Of a DNA stretch of 64,000 nt, positions 9,374-17,434 are shown piece by piece (position 1 is the stretch's first letter; the number at the start of each line of letters is the position of its first letter). Origin of the DNA: Bog-756 sp963833585 (lineage in GTDB: Bacteria; Actinomycetota; Acidimicrobiia; Acidimicrobiales; RAAP-2); NCBI GenBank assembly GCA_963833585.1, contig CAWHYF010000004.1, positions 124,001 through 188,000 of the forward strand, read 5' to 3'. Below the pieces are notes generated by a model. The model saw nothing but the letters and a program-made list of their open reading frames with translations, searched no databases and had not been told where the DNA came from. Position numbers and translations under genes: made by a program.

Positions 9374-9571
9374 CGGCCGTCACCTCCTCTGGCAGCACTG
9401 TACCCACGGTGGCCGCCTCCGGGTGGGGACGCGGCAACAATGGCTCGCCTCCGAGGCCGGGCAGCGGCGCCCCACCTCCGGCGGAGGGGCAAGAACCCGC
9501 ATTCTCCGTGGGGCGCCCAACCGTGCCATCATCCTGGTCGGAAGAGTCGTCCCCGCAGAGAGGAAGCACCC

Positions 9572-10237
9572 ATGAGCGAGCTGCTGTTGGCCGACGAGAG
9601 GGAGGCCGTGGCGAACGCCAGCCGCCATCTGGCCCGTACCGGGCTGGTCATCGGCACCGCCGGGAACATCTCCGCCCGAAAGGACGACCTGGTGGCGGTC
9701 ACTCCCACCGGCGCCGATCTGGGCGACGTCACGGCAGAGATGGTGACGGTGATCACCCTCGACGGCGAGCACGTGGACGGGGACCTGGCCCCAACTTCGG
9801 AGGTGCCGCTCCACACCGGCATCTACAAGGCCACCAACGCCAAGGCCGTGACCCACGCCCACGCCATGGCATCCACGGCGCTCTCGTGCACACACGATGA
9901 ACTGCCACCGCTGCACTACAGCTGTCTGGGCCTCGGGGGGGCGCCCCGCACCGCGCCGTACGCCACCTTCGGCTCCCAGCAGCTGGCCGACAACGTCATC
10001 GAGGCCCTGCAGGGTCGGAACGCCGCCATGATGCGGAACCACGGCTCCATTGCCTACGGCAACAAGATGAGCGAGGCCATCGAGCGCCTCGAGCTCCTGG
10101 AGTGGCTGGCCGAGCTGTACTGGCGGGCCTCGTCCATGGGCACGCCGCAGGTGCTCACCGACAAGGACTTCGAGGCCATCATCGTATCGGCCATGGAGAA
10201 GGGCTACGGCTCGATCAAGAAGGTCGACAAGAAGTAG
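9572..10237 (+). CDS. Class II aldolase/adducin family protein (fuculose-phosphate aldolase type)
   Basis: This 221-residue enzyme resembles L-fuculose-1-phosphate aldolase. TAGNISARKDD binds phosphate, Glu in TSEVPLHTGIY (about residue 74) is the catalytic acid/base, and THAHAMAST together with MRNHGSIAYG supplies the three zinc-binding His. The family retro-aldol cleaves sugar phosphates to dihydroxyacetone phosphate and an aldehyde, or dehydrates methylthioribulose phosphate. No fucose or methionine-salvage genes lie nearby, so the substrate is open. ATG 9572 has AGAGAGGAAG upstream. Unusually for the window, the C-terminus is Lys-rich (IKKVDKK). Confidence 0.9.
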   Translation: MSELLLADEREAVANASRHLARTGLVIGTAGNISARKDDLVAVTPTGADLGDVTAEMVTVITLDGEHVDGDLAPTSEVPLHTGIYKATNAKAVTHAHAMASTALSCTHDELPPLHYSCLGLGGAPRTAPYATFGSQQLADNVIEALQGRNAAMMRNHGSIAYGNKMSEAIERLELLEWLAELYWRASSMGTPQVLTDKDFEAIIVSAMEKGYGSIKKVDKK

Positions 10238-10460
10238 GAGCTGCCGTCCCCTTCCACCCTGCGGGGCGGTTGCCGGCAGACGGCGTCCGTGGACCGGTGG
10301 CACCCCTTCGGGCGGTCGGGCAGCCCCCGCTCTGATCGTGAGGACGAGGCCCGCCGGGGCCGGGGCGAGGCCGATGGTGCTCCCCGTGGACAGCCCCGGT
10401 GCCACGCGGGAAGCTGACGGGCGAGCATCCAGCCAGGTCCGACGCCAACCGGAGGTAGCC

Positions 10461-10856
10461 ATGCCCGAGTTCCCCACCATCACCCACGTCGCCCTCACCG
10501 TGAGCGACCTGCAACGGAGCGTGCCGTGGTACCGGCGCCTCTTCGACGGCGATCCGGTGCTGGACGAGGACACCGGACCCTTCCGGCACGTGGTCTGGCT
10601 GGTCGGCGGCCAGACCCTGGTCGGCCTCCACCAGTTCCCCGATCCCGCCGACTCCGTACCGTTCGACGAGCGCCGACTGGGTCTGGACCATCTGGCCTTC
10701 GCCTGTGCCGACCGGGGGGAGCTCGAGCAGTGGCAGGCCCGCCTCGAGGAGCTCGGCGTTCCGCACGGGGGGGTCGTCGACGCACCCTACGGGTCGGGGC
10801 TCTCGTTCCGGGATCCCGACAACATCGCCCTCGAGTTCTTCGCCCCGCCGTCCTGA
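10461..10856 (+). CDS. VOC (glyoxalase/bleomycin-resistance) superfamily protein
   Basis: A 131-residue single-module VOC protein. It starts ITHVALTVSDLQRSVPWYRRLF, a classic beta-alpha-beta start with a metal-binding His, continues with LGLDHLAFACADRGELEQW, and ends with FRDPDNIALEFFAPP, whose Glu is the likely last metal ligand. ATG 10461 has GGAGG at 10451-10455. Candidate roles include glyoxalase-like isomerisation, fosfomycin-type resistance or dioxygenase function; none can be assigned. A second, more divergent VOC-like gene follows. Confidence 0.9.
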   Translation: MPEFPTITHVALTVSDLQRSVPWYRRLFDGDPVLDEDTGPFRHVVWLVGGQTLVGLHQFPDPADSVPFDERRLGLDHLAFACADRGELEQWQARLEELGVPHGGVVDAPYGSGLSFRDPDNIALEFFAPPS

Positions 10857-10967
10857 GTGATCCGGCCGACCGGCCGGACGGGCCAGGCACCCGGGCCGGT
10901 CCGGGCGTCCGGAGAGGTGGGCGCCGCGGTGGGTCAACGGGCTCGCCGCCCGGAAGAGGAGTGCCCC

Positions 10968-11369
10968 GTGGAACTGCGGTACCTGTATGTGGGCTCGGCC
11001 GACGTCGGGTCGGACCTGGCCGGGTGGCTCCTGGTCCCCGGGGTCCGGCTCAGGTGGCGGTTTCGCCACTTCGGCGCCGACGTGGCCGCCGTCGACCCCG
11101 GCAGCCCTCCCTGCCTGCTGCTGGCCGATCACCGGCCCCCGGGCACCGTGCTCCCGATCTACCGGGTCGACGCCCTCGAGGACTCCGTCGCCACGTTGGC
11201 GTCCGGCGGGTGGACCGCAGCAGCCGGTCCCGTGGGTACACCCGAGGGGCCGGCCCATCTGCTGAGCGGACCCGGTGGCCTGGTCGTGGCCCTGCTCCGG
11301 GTGGACCGACCCGACGCCATGGACCGCGCCTACGCCGACCCCACCAACCCTCGCCGGGTGGGCTCCTGA
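10968..11369 (+). CDS. Divergent VOC-like small protein
   Basis: This 133-residue protein begins with the GTG after AAGAGGAGTGCCCC. It has a VOC-like beginning (LRYLYVGSADVGSDLAGWL), a middle strand IYRVDALEDSVATL and a closing strand SGPGGLVVALLRVD. The usual metal-binding His/Glu residues are not evident, so a substrate-binding or non-metal role is possible. It follows the previous VOC gene by 111 bp on the same strand. Function unknown; the VOC assignment is by pattern only. Confidence 0.68.
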   Translation: MELRYLYVGSADVGSDLAGWLLVPGVRLRWRFRHFGADVAAVDPGSPPCLLLADHRPPGTVLPIYRVDALEDSVATLASGGWTAAAGPVGTPEGPAHLLSGPGGLVVALLRVDRPDAMDRAYADPTNPRRVGS

Positions 11370-11416
11370 AGTCGGAGCGACCGGGGGGCGCCCCAGGACG
11401 GGACGGGGCGCCCCGG

Positions 11417-11422
11417 TAGCAT
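11417..11422 (+). promoter_or_regulatory. -10 element TAGCAT for a leaderless YdbS-like gene
   Basis: TAGCAT matches TANNNT and ends exactly 6 nt before ATG 11429. No Shine-Dalgarno lies in between, so transcription should begin at or next to the A of the start codon. Confidence 0.6.
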
Positions 11423-11428
11423 CGACCC

Positions 11429-11917
11429 ATGGACGGACCATTCGATCCGCCACCGGACCACCCCTGGAACCGGGTGTCCCCCCGTCTGGCCCACATGCGC
11501 CGGGCCGTGTTGGCGGTCGTCGGGATCCCCGTGGTGGCGGCGGCGGCCATCCCGACCGCTTCGGCCTCCACGACGGTGGCCGCGGTGATCGCCGTCGTCG
11601 GCGTGGTCCTCCTGGCATGGGGCTGGCGGTCGATCGGCCGGAACCAGCGGTCGTGGGGCTACGCCGAGCGTCCCGACGACCTGGTCATCACCCACGGGGC
11701 CCTGTTCAAGAAATTGTGCGTGGTCCCCTACGGTCGGATGCAGCTGGTGGACGTGGAGGCGGGCCCCGTCGAGCGGTCCTTCGGCCTGGTCCACGTCAAG
11801 CTGCACACGGCGGCGGCCACCACCGACGCCAAGGTGTGCGGGCTGCTCCCCGCCACGGCCGCGACCCTCCGGGACCACCTCACCCAGCTGGGTGAGGCCC
11901 ACGCCAGTGGACTCTGA
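11429..11917 (+). CDS. PH-domain membrane protein, YdbS-like
   Basis: The 162-residue protein has two close transmembrane helices (about residues 23-62, VLAVVGIPVVAAAAIPT and VIAVVGVVLLAWGW). A bacterial PH (bPH2) domain follows, with the family pattern DDLVITHGALFKKLCVVPYGRMQLVDVEAGPVERSFGL split over about residues 82-122. Homologues are found as YdbS/YdbT pairs in the cytoplasmic membrane; B. subtilis members confer resistance to certain bacteriocins. The gene overlaps the next, larger PH-domain gene, so the two products probably work together. The start is leaderless. Confidence 0.87.
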   Translation: MDGPFDPPPDHPWNRVSPRLAHMRRAVLAVVGIPVVAAAAIPTASASTTVAAVIAVVGVVLLAWGWRSIGRNQRSWGYAERPDDLVITHGALFKKLCVVPYGRMQLVDVEAGPVERSFGLVHVKLHTAAATTDAKVCGLLPATAATLRDHLTQLGEAHASGL

Positions 11918-13292
11918 GGCTCCGGACGATCCGTCCCCGACCTCGCCGGGGGCCGCGGCCGGGGATGCGGCCGCGGGCCCGCCCGAGGAGACGTTCCGAC
12001 TCCACCCGCTGACCCCGGTGGCCCTGGGGGGCCGGATCCTCGGGGTACTGGCGGTGTTCACACTGTTCAGCCTGGCCGGCCAAAAGGCCGGCGACGGCAA
12101 CGGGCCGAACGTCGTCGCCCTGGTCATCTACGGGGCGCTCGCCGCCCTGGTGGTGGCGAGAGGGTTGATCACGGTGGCGGTCACGCGGTACCACCTCCTC
12201 GGCGGGGAGCTACGCATCGACACCGGGGTGCTCCAGAAGCAGTCCAAGCGGGTCCGTCTCGACCGGGTTCAGAGCGTCGATGTGCTCGAGCCCTTCGCCG
12301 CCCGGATCTTCGGTCTGGCCGAGGTCAAGGTGACCACGGCCGGCACCGAGCGCTCGGCGGTGCGGCTCCGCTATCTGGCCAAGCCGGTGGCTCAGCGGCT
12401 GCGGGCCGAGCTGCTCGGCCGGTCCACGCGGGGTCTCGAACCGAGCCACGAGGCACCGGAACGCCCGGTGCTGTCCGTTCCCCACGGCCAGCTGATCGGG
12501 GCGATCCTGCTCGAGATGGTCTCCTGGCGGCTGATCTTCCTGCTCATCGGCCCGGCGCTGACCCTGGTCGGAAAAGAGAACGGCCACCGGGCCACCTCCG
12601 GGGTGGGGGTCGTCCTCTTCCTCTGGTTCGGGGTGCTGATCCTCCACGCCATCTGGCGACGGGTGAGCACGCTGTGGGACTTCACCCTCTCCGAGTCCCC
12701 GGACGGGCTCCGGGTGCGCCACGGCCTGCTCTCCACCAGCCGACAGACCGTGCCCCCCGGTCGGATCCAGGCGGTACTCATCCACCAACCGCTGTTTTGG
12801 CGCCCGCTCGGATGGGCGCAGGTGCGGATGAACGTGGCCGGCTACGCCGGAAGCGCCAACACCCGCTCCACCATGCTGGTGCCGGTGGCCGACCGGGAGT
12901 ACGCCCTCGCTCTGGTGGGCTGGGTACTCGGCGGCGTCGACCTCGGAGCGATCGCACTCGAGGCCCCGCCCCGACGGGCCGCCGTGCGGGCGCCGCTGTG
13001 GTGGCGGAGGCAGTTGGTGGGCTCGGACGAGCACCTCTTCGTGGCCGCGCACGGCCTTCTCACCCGGACCACGGACGTGGTCCCCCACGAGCGGACCCAG
13101 AGCATCCGCCTGAAGGCGGGCCCCGTCCAGCGGCTGCTCGGACTGGCCTCGGTCCACCTGGACTCGACCCGTGGCCCGGTGAAGACCCGGGCCGCCAACC
13201 GGGACCAGCAGGCCGCCCGGGCCATGCTGGACCTGCAGGTGGAACGGGCCCGCCGGGCCCGGCTGGCTCCCTGGCATCCGACCGTCCGCTGA
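11907..13292 (+). CDS. Multi-PH-domain membrane protein, YdbT-like
   Basis: A 461-residue partner of the preceding protein. It alternates transmembrane pairs (about residues 35-80, 190-250 and near 340) with three bPH2-type repeats: YHLLGGELRIDTGVLQKQ, DGLRVRHGLLSTSRQTVPPGRIQ, and HLFVAAHGLLTRTTDVVPHERTQ. Each is followed by an RLxGLAxVxL-like strand. GTG 11907 follows GGTGAGG at 11891-11897 and overlaps the YdbS-like stop by 11 nt; a second in-frame GTG at 11892 is possible. Three-repeat architecture and operon position are diagnostic of YdbT. Biochemical role is poorly known. Confidence 0.88.
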   Translation: MDSEAPDDPSPTSPGAAAGDAAAGPPEETFRLHPLTPVALGGRILGVLAVFTLFSLAGQKAGDGNGPNVVALVIYGALAALVVARGLITVAVTRYHLLGGELRIDTGVLQKQSKRVRLDRVQSVDVLEPFAARIFGLAEVKVTTAGTERSAVRLRYLAKPVAQRLRAELLGRSTRGLEPSHEAPERPVLSVPHGQLIGAILLEMVSWRLIFLLIGPALTLVGKENGHRATSGVGVVLFLWFGVLILHAIWRRVSTLWDFTLSESPDGLRVRHGLLSTSRQTVPPGRIQAVLIHQPLFWRPLGWAQVRMNVAGYAGSANTRSTMLVPVADREYALALVGWVLGGVDLGAIALEAPPRRAAVRAPLWWRRQLVGSDEHLFVAAHGLLTRTTDVVPHERTQSIRLKAGPVQRLLGLASVHLDSTRGPVKTRAANRDQQAARAMLDLQVERARRARLAPWHPTVR

Positions 13293-13338
13293 GCCCTCTC
13301 TTGCACCCCCGGCCCACCCCATCGTCACCAAGGACGAC

Positions 13339-14517
13339 ATGAGCCCACCACCTTCGGCCCCGGACGTGGTGGTGGTGGGTGGTGGCCTGGTCGGGAGCGC
13401 CCTGGCCTACGAGCTGGTGTCCGCCGGGGCCGCCACCGTCCTCGTCGACCGGCACGATCCGGGCCGGGCCACCGACGCCGGTGCCGGGATCCTCTCCCCC
13501 GAGACCCACCAGGACCCCGATCCCGGCACCTTCGCGGTGGGCATGGCGTCGGCCCGTCACTACCCGGAGCTGGTCGGGCGCCTCGCCGGCGACGGTGTCG
13601 AGGAGTCCGGGTTCTCGGTGACCGGCTCCCTGCTGGTGGCCGAGCGCCCAGGGGACGACGAGGTCATGGAACGGACCGCCGCCCTCATCGGGAGTCGCTC
13701 CCCCGGTCTGGTGGAGGAGGTGGACGCCGACGAGGTGAGCCGGCACTTTCCCCCGCTCGGGCCGGTCCGTCGGGCCCTGTACAACTCGGCCGGGCGGAGG
13801 GTCGACGGGCGGGTCCTCAACGGGGCGCTCCGTCAGGGTGCTCGGTCCCGGGGGCTGGGGCTGGTGGAGGCCAGCGTCACCTCCCTCCAGCTCGACCACC
13901 GGCGGGGCCGGGTCACCGGGGTGATGACCAGCTCGGGTCCGGTGGCCGCAGGCGCCGTGGCCATCTGTGGAGGAGCGTGGTCACCGGCCCTGTCCCAGGC
14001 CCTGGGCGTGGATCTGCCGGTCACCCCGCTCAAGGGGCAGATCGTCCACCTGTCACTGCCCGCCACCGACAGCCGGGCCTGGAGCATCGTCCAGCCGGTG
14101 CTGGGGTTCTACCTGGTCCCCTGGCCTGACGGCCGGGTGGCCTGCGGGGGGACGATGGAGGCCACGGCCGGCTTCGACTGCCGGCCGACCGCGGACGGCC
14201 TCCTCCAGCTCCTCCGGGAGTGCCTACGAACCGCCCCCGGACTGGCACCGGCCACGGTGGCGGAGGTCAGGGTGGGTCTCCGACCCTCCAGCGCCGACGG
14301 CCACCCGGTGGTCGGCCGGGTTCCGGGCTGGACCAACGTCTTCGTGGCCACCGGGCACGGGGCCGAAGGGCTCCTGCTCGGGCCGTACAGCGCCCGGGCG
14401 TTGGCCCGACACCTGGTGGACACCGATCCGTCGGGTCGGGCGGCCGGTGAGGCCGGGGCCGACCCGCTCCCCGGCCTGTGGTCCCCCGACCGGTTCGGAT
14501 CGTCGGGCCCGGCCTGA
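13339..14517 (+). CDS. FAD-dependent oxidoreductase, DAO family (glycine/D-amino-acid oxidase type)
   Basis: The 392-residue flavoprotein has the N-terminal dinucleotide fold VVVVGGGLVGSALAYEL (about residues 10-26), then the acidic strand-end TVLVDRHDPG and TDAGAGILSPETH. A C-terminal FAD-binding stretch includes GLRPSSADGHPVVGRVP and ATGHGAEGLLLGP. This is the DAO family: glycine oxidase (ThiO), sarcosine oxidase and D-amino-acid dehydrogenases. No thiamine genes are adjacent, so the amine substrate is unknown. It starts 46 bp after the YdbT-like gene and is followed by an alpha/beta hydrolase with a short gap. Confidence 0.9.
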   Translation: MSPPPSAPDVVVVGGGLVGSALAYELVSAGAATVLVDRHDPGRATDAGAGILSPETHQDPDPGTFAVGMASARHYPELVGRLAGDGVEESGFSVTGSLLVAERPGDDEVMERTAALIGSRSPGLVEEVDADEVSRHFPPLGPVRRALYNSAGRRVDGRVLNGALRQGARSRGLGLVEASVTSLQLDHRRGRVTGVMTSSGPVAAGAVAICGGAWSPALSQALGVDLPVTPLKGQIVHLSLPATDSRAWSIVQPVLGFYLVPWPDGRVACGGTMEATAGFDCRPTADGLLQLLRECLRTAPGLAPATVAEVRVGLRPSSADGHPVVGRVPGWTNVFVATGHGAEGLLLGPYSARALARHLVDTDPSGRAAGEAGADPLPGLWSPDRFGSSGPA

Positions 14518-14534
14518 GCCGGGGGGGGTCACGG

Positions 14535-15272
14535 GTGGCGGCCACGTCCACCCCGGCCCACGTCCCTCCCGGGCGGTTCCACTACCTTGGGACCACCATG
14601 GCTCCGCCCGGCTCACTGGTACTCCTGCACGGCTTCGCCTCGACCTTCGACCACACCTGGCGCCAGAGCGGATGGGTCGACATCCTTTCCGACTTCGCCT
14701 GCACCGCCCCGGAGATCGATCTGCCCGGACACGGTTCGTCGTCCCGGTCCACCGACCCCGAGGCCTACGCCAACGTGGAGGAGGACGTGGCCGCCCGGCT
14801 CCCCACACCCACCGGGGCGGTGGGCTTCTCCGCCGGTGCGGAGATCCTGCTGCGGGTGGCCGGCGCCCATCCCGCGTATTTCGATCGCCTGGCCCTGCTC
14901 GGGGTGGGCGACAACGTCTTCGAGACCCGCGACGCCTCCCCGGTGGTCGAGGCCCTCGACGGTGAGGAGGAGCCCGAGGACGTGCAGGCGCGGCTGTTCT
15001 ACCGGCTGGCCCGTACCACGGGCAACGACCCCAAGGCGCTGGCCGCCTTCCTGCGCCGACCGCGGGAGCCGATGCGCGACGCGGACCTGGCCCGCATCGC
15101 CTGCCCCGTGCTGGTGGTCCTCGGAGACCGGGACATGATCCCGACGGCCGAGCGATTGATCCAGGCGCTGCCCTCCGCCACCTTCCTGTCGGTCCCCGGT
15201 GTGGACCACTTCGCCACACCCTCCAACTTCGGGGCGATCGATGCCACCATGACCTTCTTCGGGTTCACGTGA
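14535..15272 (+). CDS. Alpha/beta hydrolase
   Basis: A 245-residue hydrolase with oxyanion-hole motif VLLHGFAS (about residues 28-35), nucleophile elbow GFSAGAE (about residues 96-102), a candidate acid in LGDRDMI and the catalytic His in GVDHFATP. The family covers esterases, lactonases and haloperoxidase-like enzymes. The GTG at 14535 is preferred over ATG 14598 because the strand FHYLGT that normally precedes the HG motif lies between the two, and a G-rich stretch precedes the GTG. It sits between two FAD enzymes in one direction; a shared pathway is possible but not shown. Confidence 0.87.
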   Translation: MAATSTPAHVPPGRFHYLGTTMAPPGSLVLLHGFASTFDHTWRQSGWVDILSDFACTAPEIDLPGHGSSSRSTDPEAYANVEEDVAARLPTPTGAVGFSAGAEILLRVAGAHPAYFDRLALLGVGDNVFETRDASPVVEALDGEEEPEDVQARLFYRLARTTGNDPKALAAFLRRPREPMRDADLARIACPVLVVLGDRDMIPTAERLIQALPSATFLSVPGVDHFATPSNFGAIDATMTFFGFT

Positions 15273-15291
15273 CCGCCCCCGTCGACCGGCC

Positions 15292-16665
15292 GTGAGCGAA
15301 CCGGGCCCGGCTGCCGCCCGCCTGCGGGAGGTGGTCGGGTCCCACGTGGTGGAGGATCCCGAGGTCATCGCGTCGTACACCACCGACTGGACCGGCAGGT
15401 TCGTGGGCCACTCCCCCTTGGTGGTGCGACCGGGTACGACCGAGGAGGTGGCCGGCGTGGTGGCCGTCTGCCGGGAACTGGGGCTCGCCCTCGTTCCTCA
15501 AGGGGGGAACACCGGTCTGGTCGGCGGAGGGGTTCCCCTGCAGGGCGAGCTGGTGCTCGGCCTCGGGCGACTGGGGTCCCTGGATCCCGTCGACGCCCTG
15601 GCCGGCCAGATCACCGTGGGATCCGGGGTCTCCCTGGCCGAGCTCCACCGGGTGGCGGGGAAGGCCGGATGGGCGTACGGGGTGGACATCGCCAGCCGCG
15701 ACACCGCCACGGTGGGCGGCACCGTCGCCACCAACGCCGGCGGCCTGCACGTCCTCCGCTACGGGGCCACCCGGGCCCAGGTCCTGGGCCTCGAGGCGGT
15801 GCTCGGTACCGGGACGGTGGTCTCCCACCTCGCCGGGCTGGTGAAGGACAACACCGGGTACGACTGGCCTGGCCTGGTCTGCGGCAGCGAGGGGACCCTG
15901 GCCGTGATCACCGCGGCCCGACTGCGGCTGGTGCCCCCCATGCCGTACCGGACGACGGCGTTGCTGGCGTTCCCCAGCGTGTCGCACGCGCTGGAGGCCG
16001 CCACCTCGCTCCGGCGCTCGCTCCCCTCGCTCGAGGCCTGCGAGCTGGTGCTGGAGAACGGCCTGGCGCTGGTGGCCTCGGTCACCGGAGTGGGGCCACC
16101 GTTCCGAGACCCGCTCCCGGCGTACCTGTTGGTGGAGGCGGCCGACCGGACCGACCCCACCGAGACCCTGGCGGACGCGGTGGCCGCCCTCGACCAGGTG
16201 TCGGACGTGGCGGTGGCCACCGAGCCGGCCCGGAGAGCCGAACTGTGGGCGTACCGCGAGTCGCACACCGTGGCGATCAACACCCTCGGGCCACCGCACA
16301 AACTCGACGTGACCCTGCCGCAGGGCGCCTTGGCCCACTTCGTCGACCGGGTGCCCGCCACGGTCACCCAGGTGGACCGGGCGGCCCGTACCTGGCTGTT
16401 CGGCCACGTCGGCGACGGCAACATCCACGTCAACGTCACCGGTCTCCCCCCGGACGACGACCGAGTGGACGAGGCGGTGTTCGGTCTGGTGGCCGAGCTG
16501 GGTGGCAGCATCAGCGCCGAACACGGCATCGGCACGGCCAAGAAGCGCTGGCTGCACCTGTCGAGGAGCGCGTCCGAGCTGACGGCCTTCCGGTCGATCA
16601 AGCGGGCCCTGGACCCCGACGGCGTCCTCAACCCCAACGTCCTCCTCCCCGAGGGGCCAGGCTGA
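15292..16665 (+). CDS. FAD-linked 2-hydroxyacid dehydrogenase (GlcD/D-2-hydroxyglutarate type)
   Basis: The 457-residue protein belongs to the VAO/PCMH flavoprotein family. The FAD-binding region contains PQGGNTGLVGGGVPL (about residues 66-80) and SRDTATVGGTVATNAGG (about 138-154). The C-terminal substrate cap carries GHVGDGNIHVN, whose His residues bind metal/substrate, and SAEHGIGTAKK. These are the marks of GlcD, D-lactate and D-2-hydroxyglutarate dehydrogenases, which oxidise a 2-hydroxyacid to a 2-oxoacid and pass electrons to the respiratory chain or another acceptor. GTG 15292 lies 19 nt after the hydrolase stop. The substrate is not decided by sequence alone. Confidence 0.92.
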   Translation: MSEPGPAAARLREVVGSHVVEDPEVIASYTTDWTGRFVGHSPLVVRPGTTEEVAGVVAVCRELGLALVPQGGNTGLVGGGVPLQGELVLGLGRLGSLDPVDALAGQITVGSGVSLAELHRVAGKAGWAYGVDIASRDTATVGGTVATNAGGLHVLRYGATRAQVLGLEAVLGTGTVVSHLAGLVKDNTGYDWPGLVCGSEGTLAVITAARLRLVPPMPYRTTALLAFPSVSHALEAATSLRRSLPSLEACELVLENGLALVASVTGVGPPFRDPLPAYLLVEAADRTDPTETLADAVAALDQVSDVAVATEPARRAELWAYRESHTVAINTLGPPHKLDVTLPQGALAHFVDRVPATVTQVDRAARTWLFGHVGDGNIHVNVTGLPPDDDRVDEAVFGLVAELGGSISAEHGIGTAKKRWLHLSRSASELTAFRSIKRALDPDGVLNPNVLLPEGPG

Positions 16666-16803
16666 CCCTCACCGGCGGACGCCGGGGTCTGGCTTTCCAT
16701 GGTGCCACCGACCGGGCGGCACCGGATACGGCGTAGTGGAGCGGTCGAAATTCCTCGCGGCCGTGGACCCGGGACCGCCCTCGGGGCCGGAGTGAGGATT
16801 TCC

Positions 16804-16831
16804 GGCAACGTTCAGACCCTCCCGGGCGTCT
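16804..16831 (+). promoter_or_regulatory. ECF-type promoter upstream of the ECF sigma gene
   Basis: GGCAAC (16804-16809) and CGTCT (16827-16831) are separated by 17 nt, close to the ECF sigma consensus GGAAC-N16/17-CGTC. The CGTCT ends 6 nt before GTG 16838. The gene is therefore probably transcribed by an ECF factor, possibly its own product, as a leaderless mRNA. Confidence 0.5.
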
Positions 16832-16837
16832 GAATTG

Positions 16838-17434
16838 GTGATGGGTACACTGGGTGGCATCGTCGAAGCTGAGTCCCCGGAGGGCAGGGGAGCGTCCGCA
16901 GGTGGGGATGTGGGTGCCTCGATGTCGACCGGACCGCCGGAGCAGGCCTCCGGTTCCGACGATCAGTCGGCCGCGACGGGTGCCGACACCACGACCGAGA
17001 CCTTCGGCGAGTTCTACGCCGGTCACTTCACCGATCTGGTCCGCCTGGCCGCACTGCTCAGCGGATCCGCCGACGCCGCCCCGGACCTGGTCCAGGACTG
17101 CTTCGTCCGGCTCCACGGCCACTGGGCCTCGGTACGCCAGCCCCTCCCCTACGTCCGCCGCAGCGTGGTCCACGCTTGCACCTCCTACCACCGGAGCGCG
17201 GCCCGGGCCCGCCGGCAACCTCCTCCCGAGGTTCGCGAATCGATCCTCGATGCCGACGAGATGGAGGACGCGCTGGCCAAACTCCCGGCCCGTCAACGGG
17301 CCGCCGTGGTCCTCCGGTACTACGCCGACCTGCCTGACGCGGCGATCGCCCACACCCTCCGGTGCCGGCCCGGCACCGTCCGCTCCCTCATCCACCGGGC
17401 CCTCGCCGACTTGAGAAGGACCATCGAACCATGA
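16838..17434 (+). CDS. ECF sigma factor, SigE family
   Basis: The product of about 198 residues has region 2 (FGEFYAGHFTDLVRLAALL, then DLVQDCFVRLHGHW and YVRRSVVHACTSYHR). It also has region 4 (LAKLPARQRAAVVLRYYADL, then IAHTLRCRPGTVRSLIHRALADLRR), with nothing between but a short linker: the two-domain ECF layout. It would direct RNA polymerase to GGAAC/CGTC-type promoters. GTG 16838 is favoured by the ECF promoter ending 6 nt upstream; ATG 16841 and ATG 16922 are alternatives, and conserved sequence begins only near residue 52. The stop overlaps the next ATG (ATGA), pairing it with a membrane protein that may be its regulator. Confidence 0.88.
   Translation: MMGTLGGIVEAESPEGRGASAGGDVGASMSTGPPEQASGSDDQSAATGADTTTETFGEFYAGHFTDLVRLAALLSGSADAAPDLVQDCFVRLHGHWASVRQPLPYVRRSVVHACTSYHRSAARARRQPPPEVRESILDADEMEDALAKLPARQRAAVVLRYYADLPDAAIAHTLRCRPGTVRSLIHRALADLRRTIEP

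Noticed and set aside
16846..16851. TACACT as the -10 of the sigma gene
   Set aside because: No -35 at a fitting distance; the ECF-type element upstream fits better and matches leaderless spacing.
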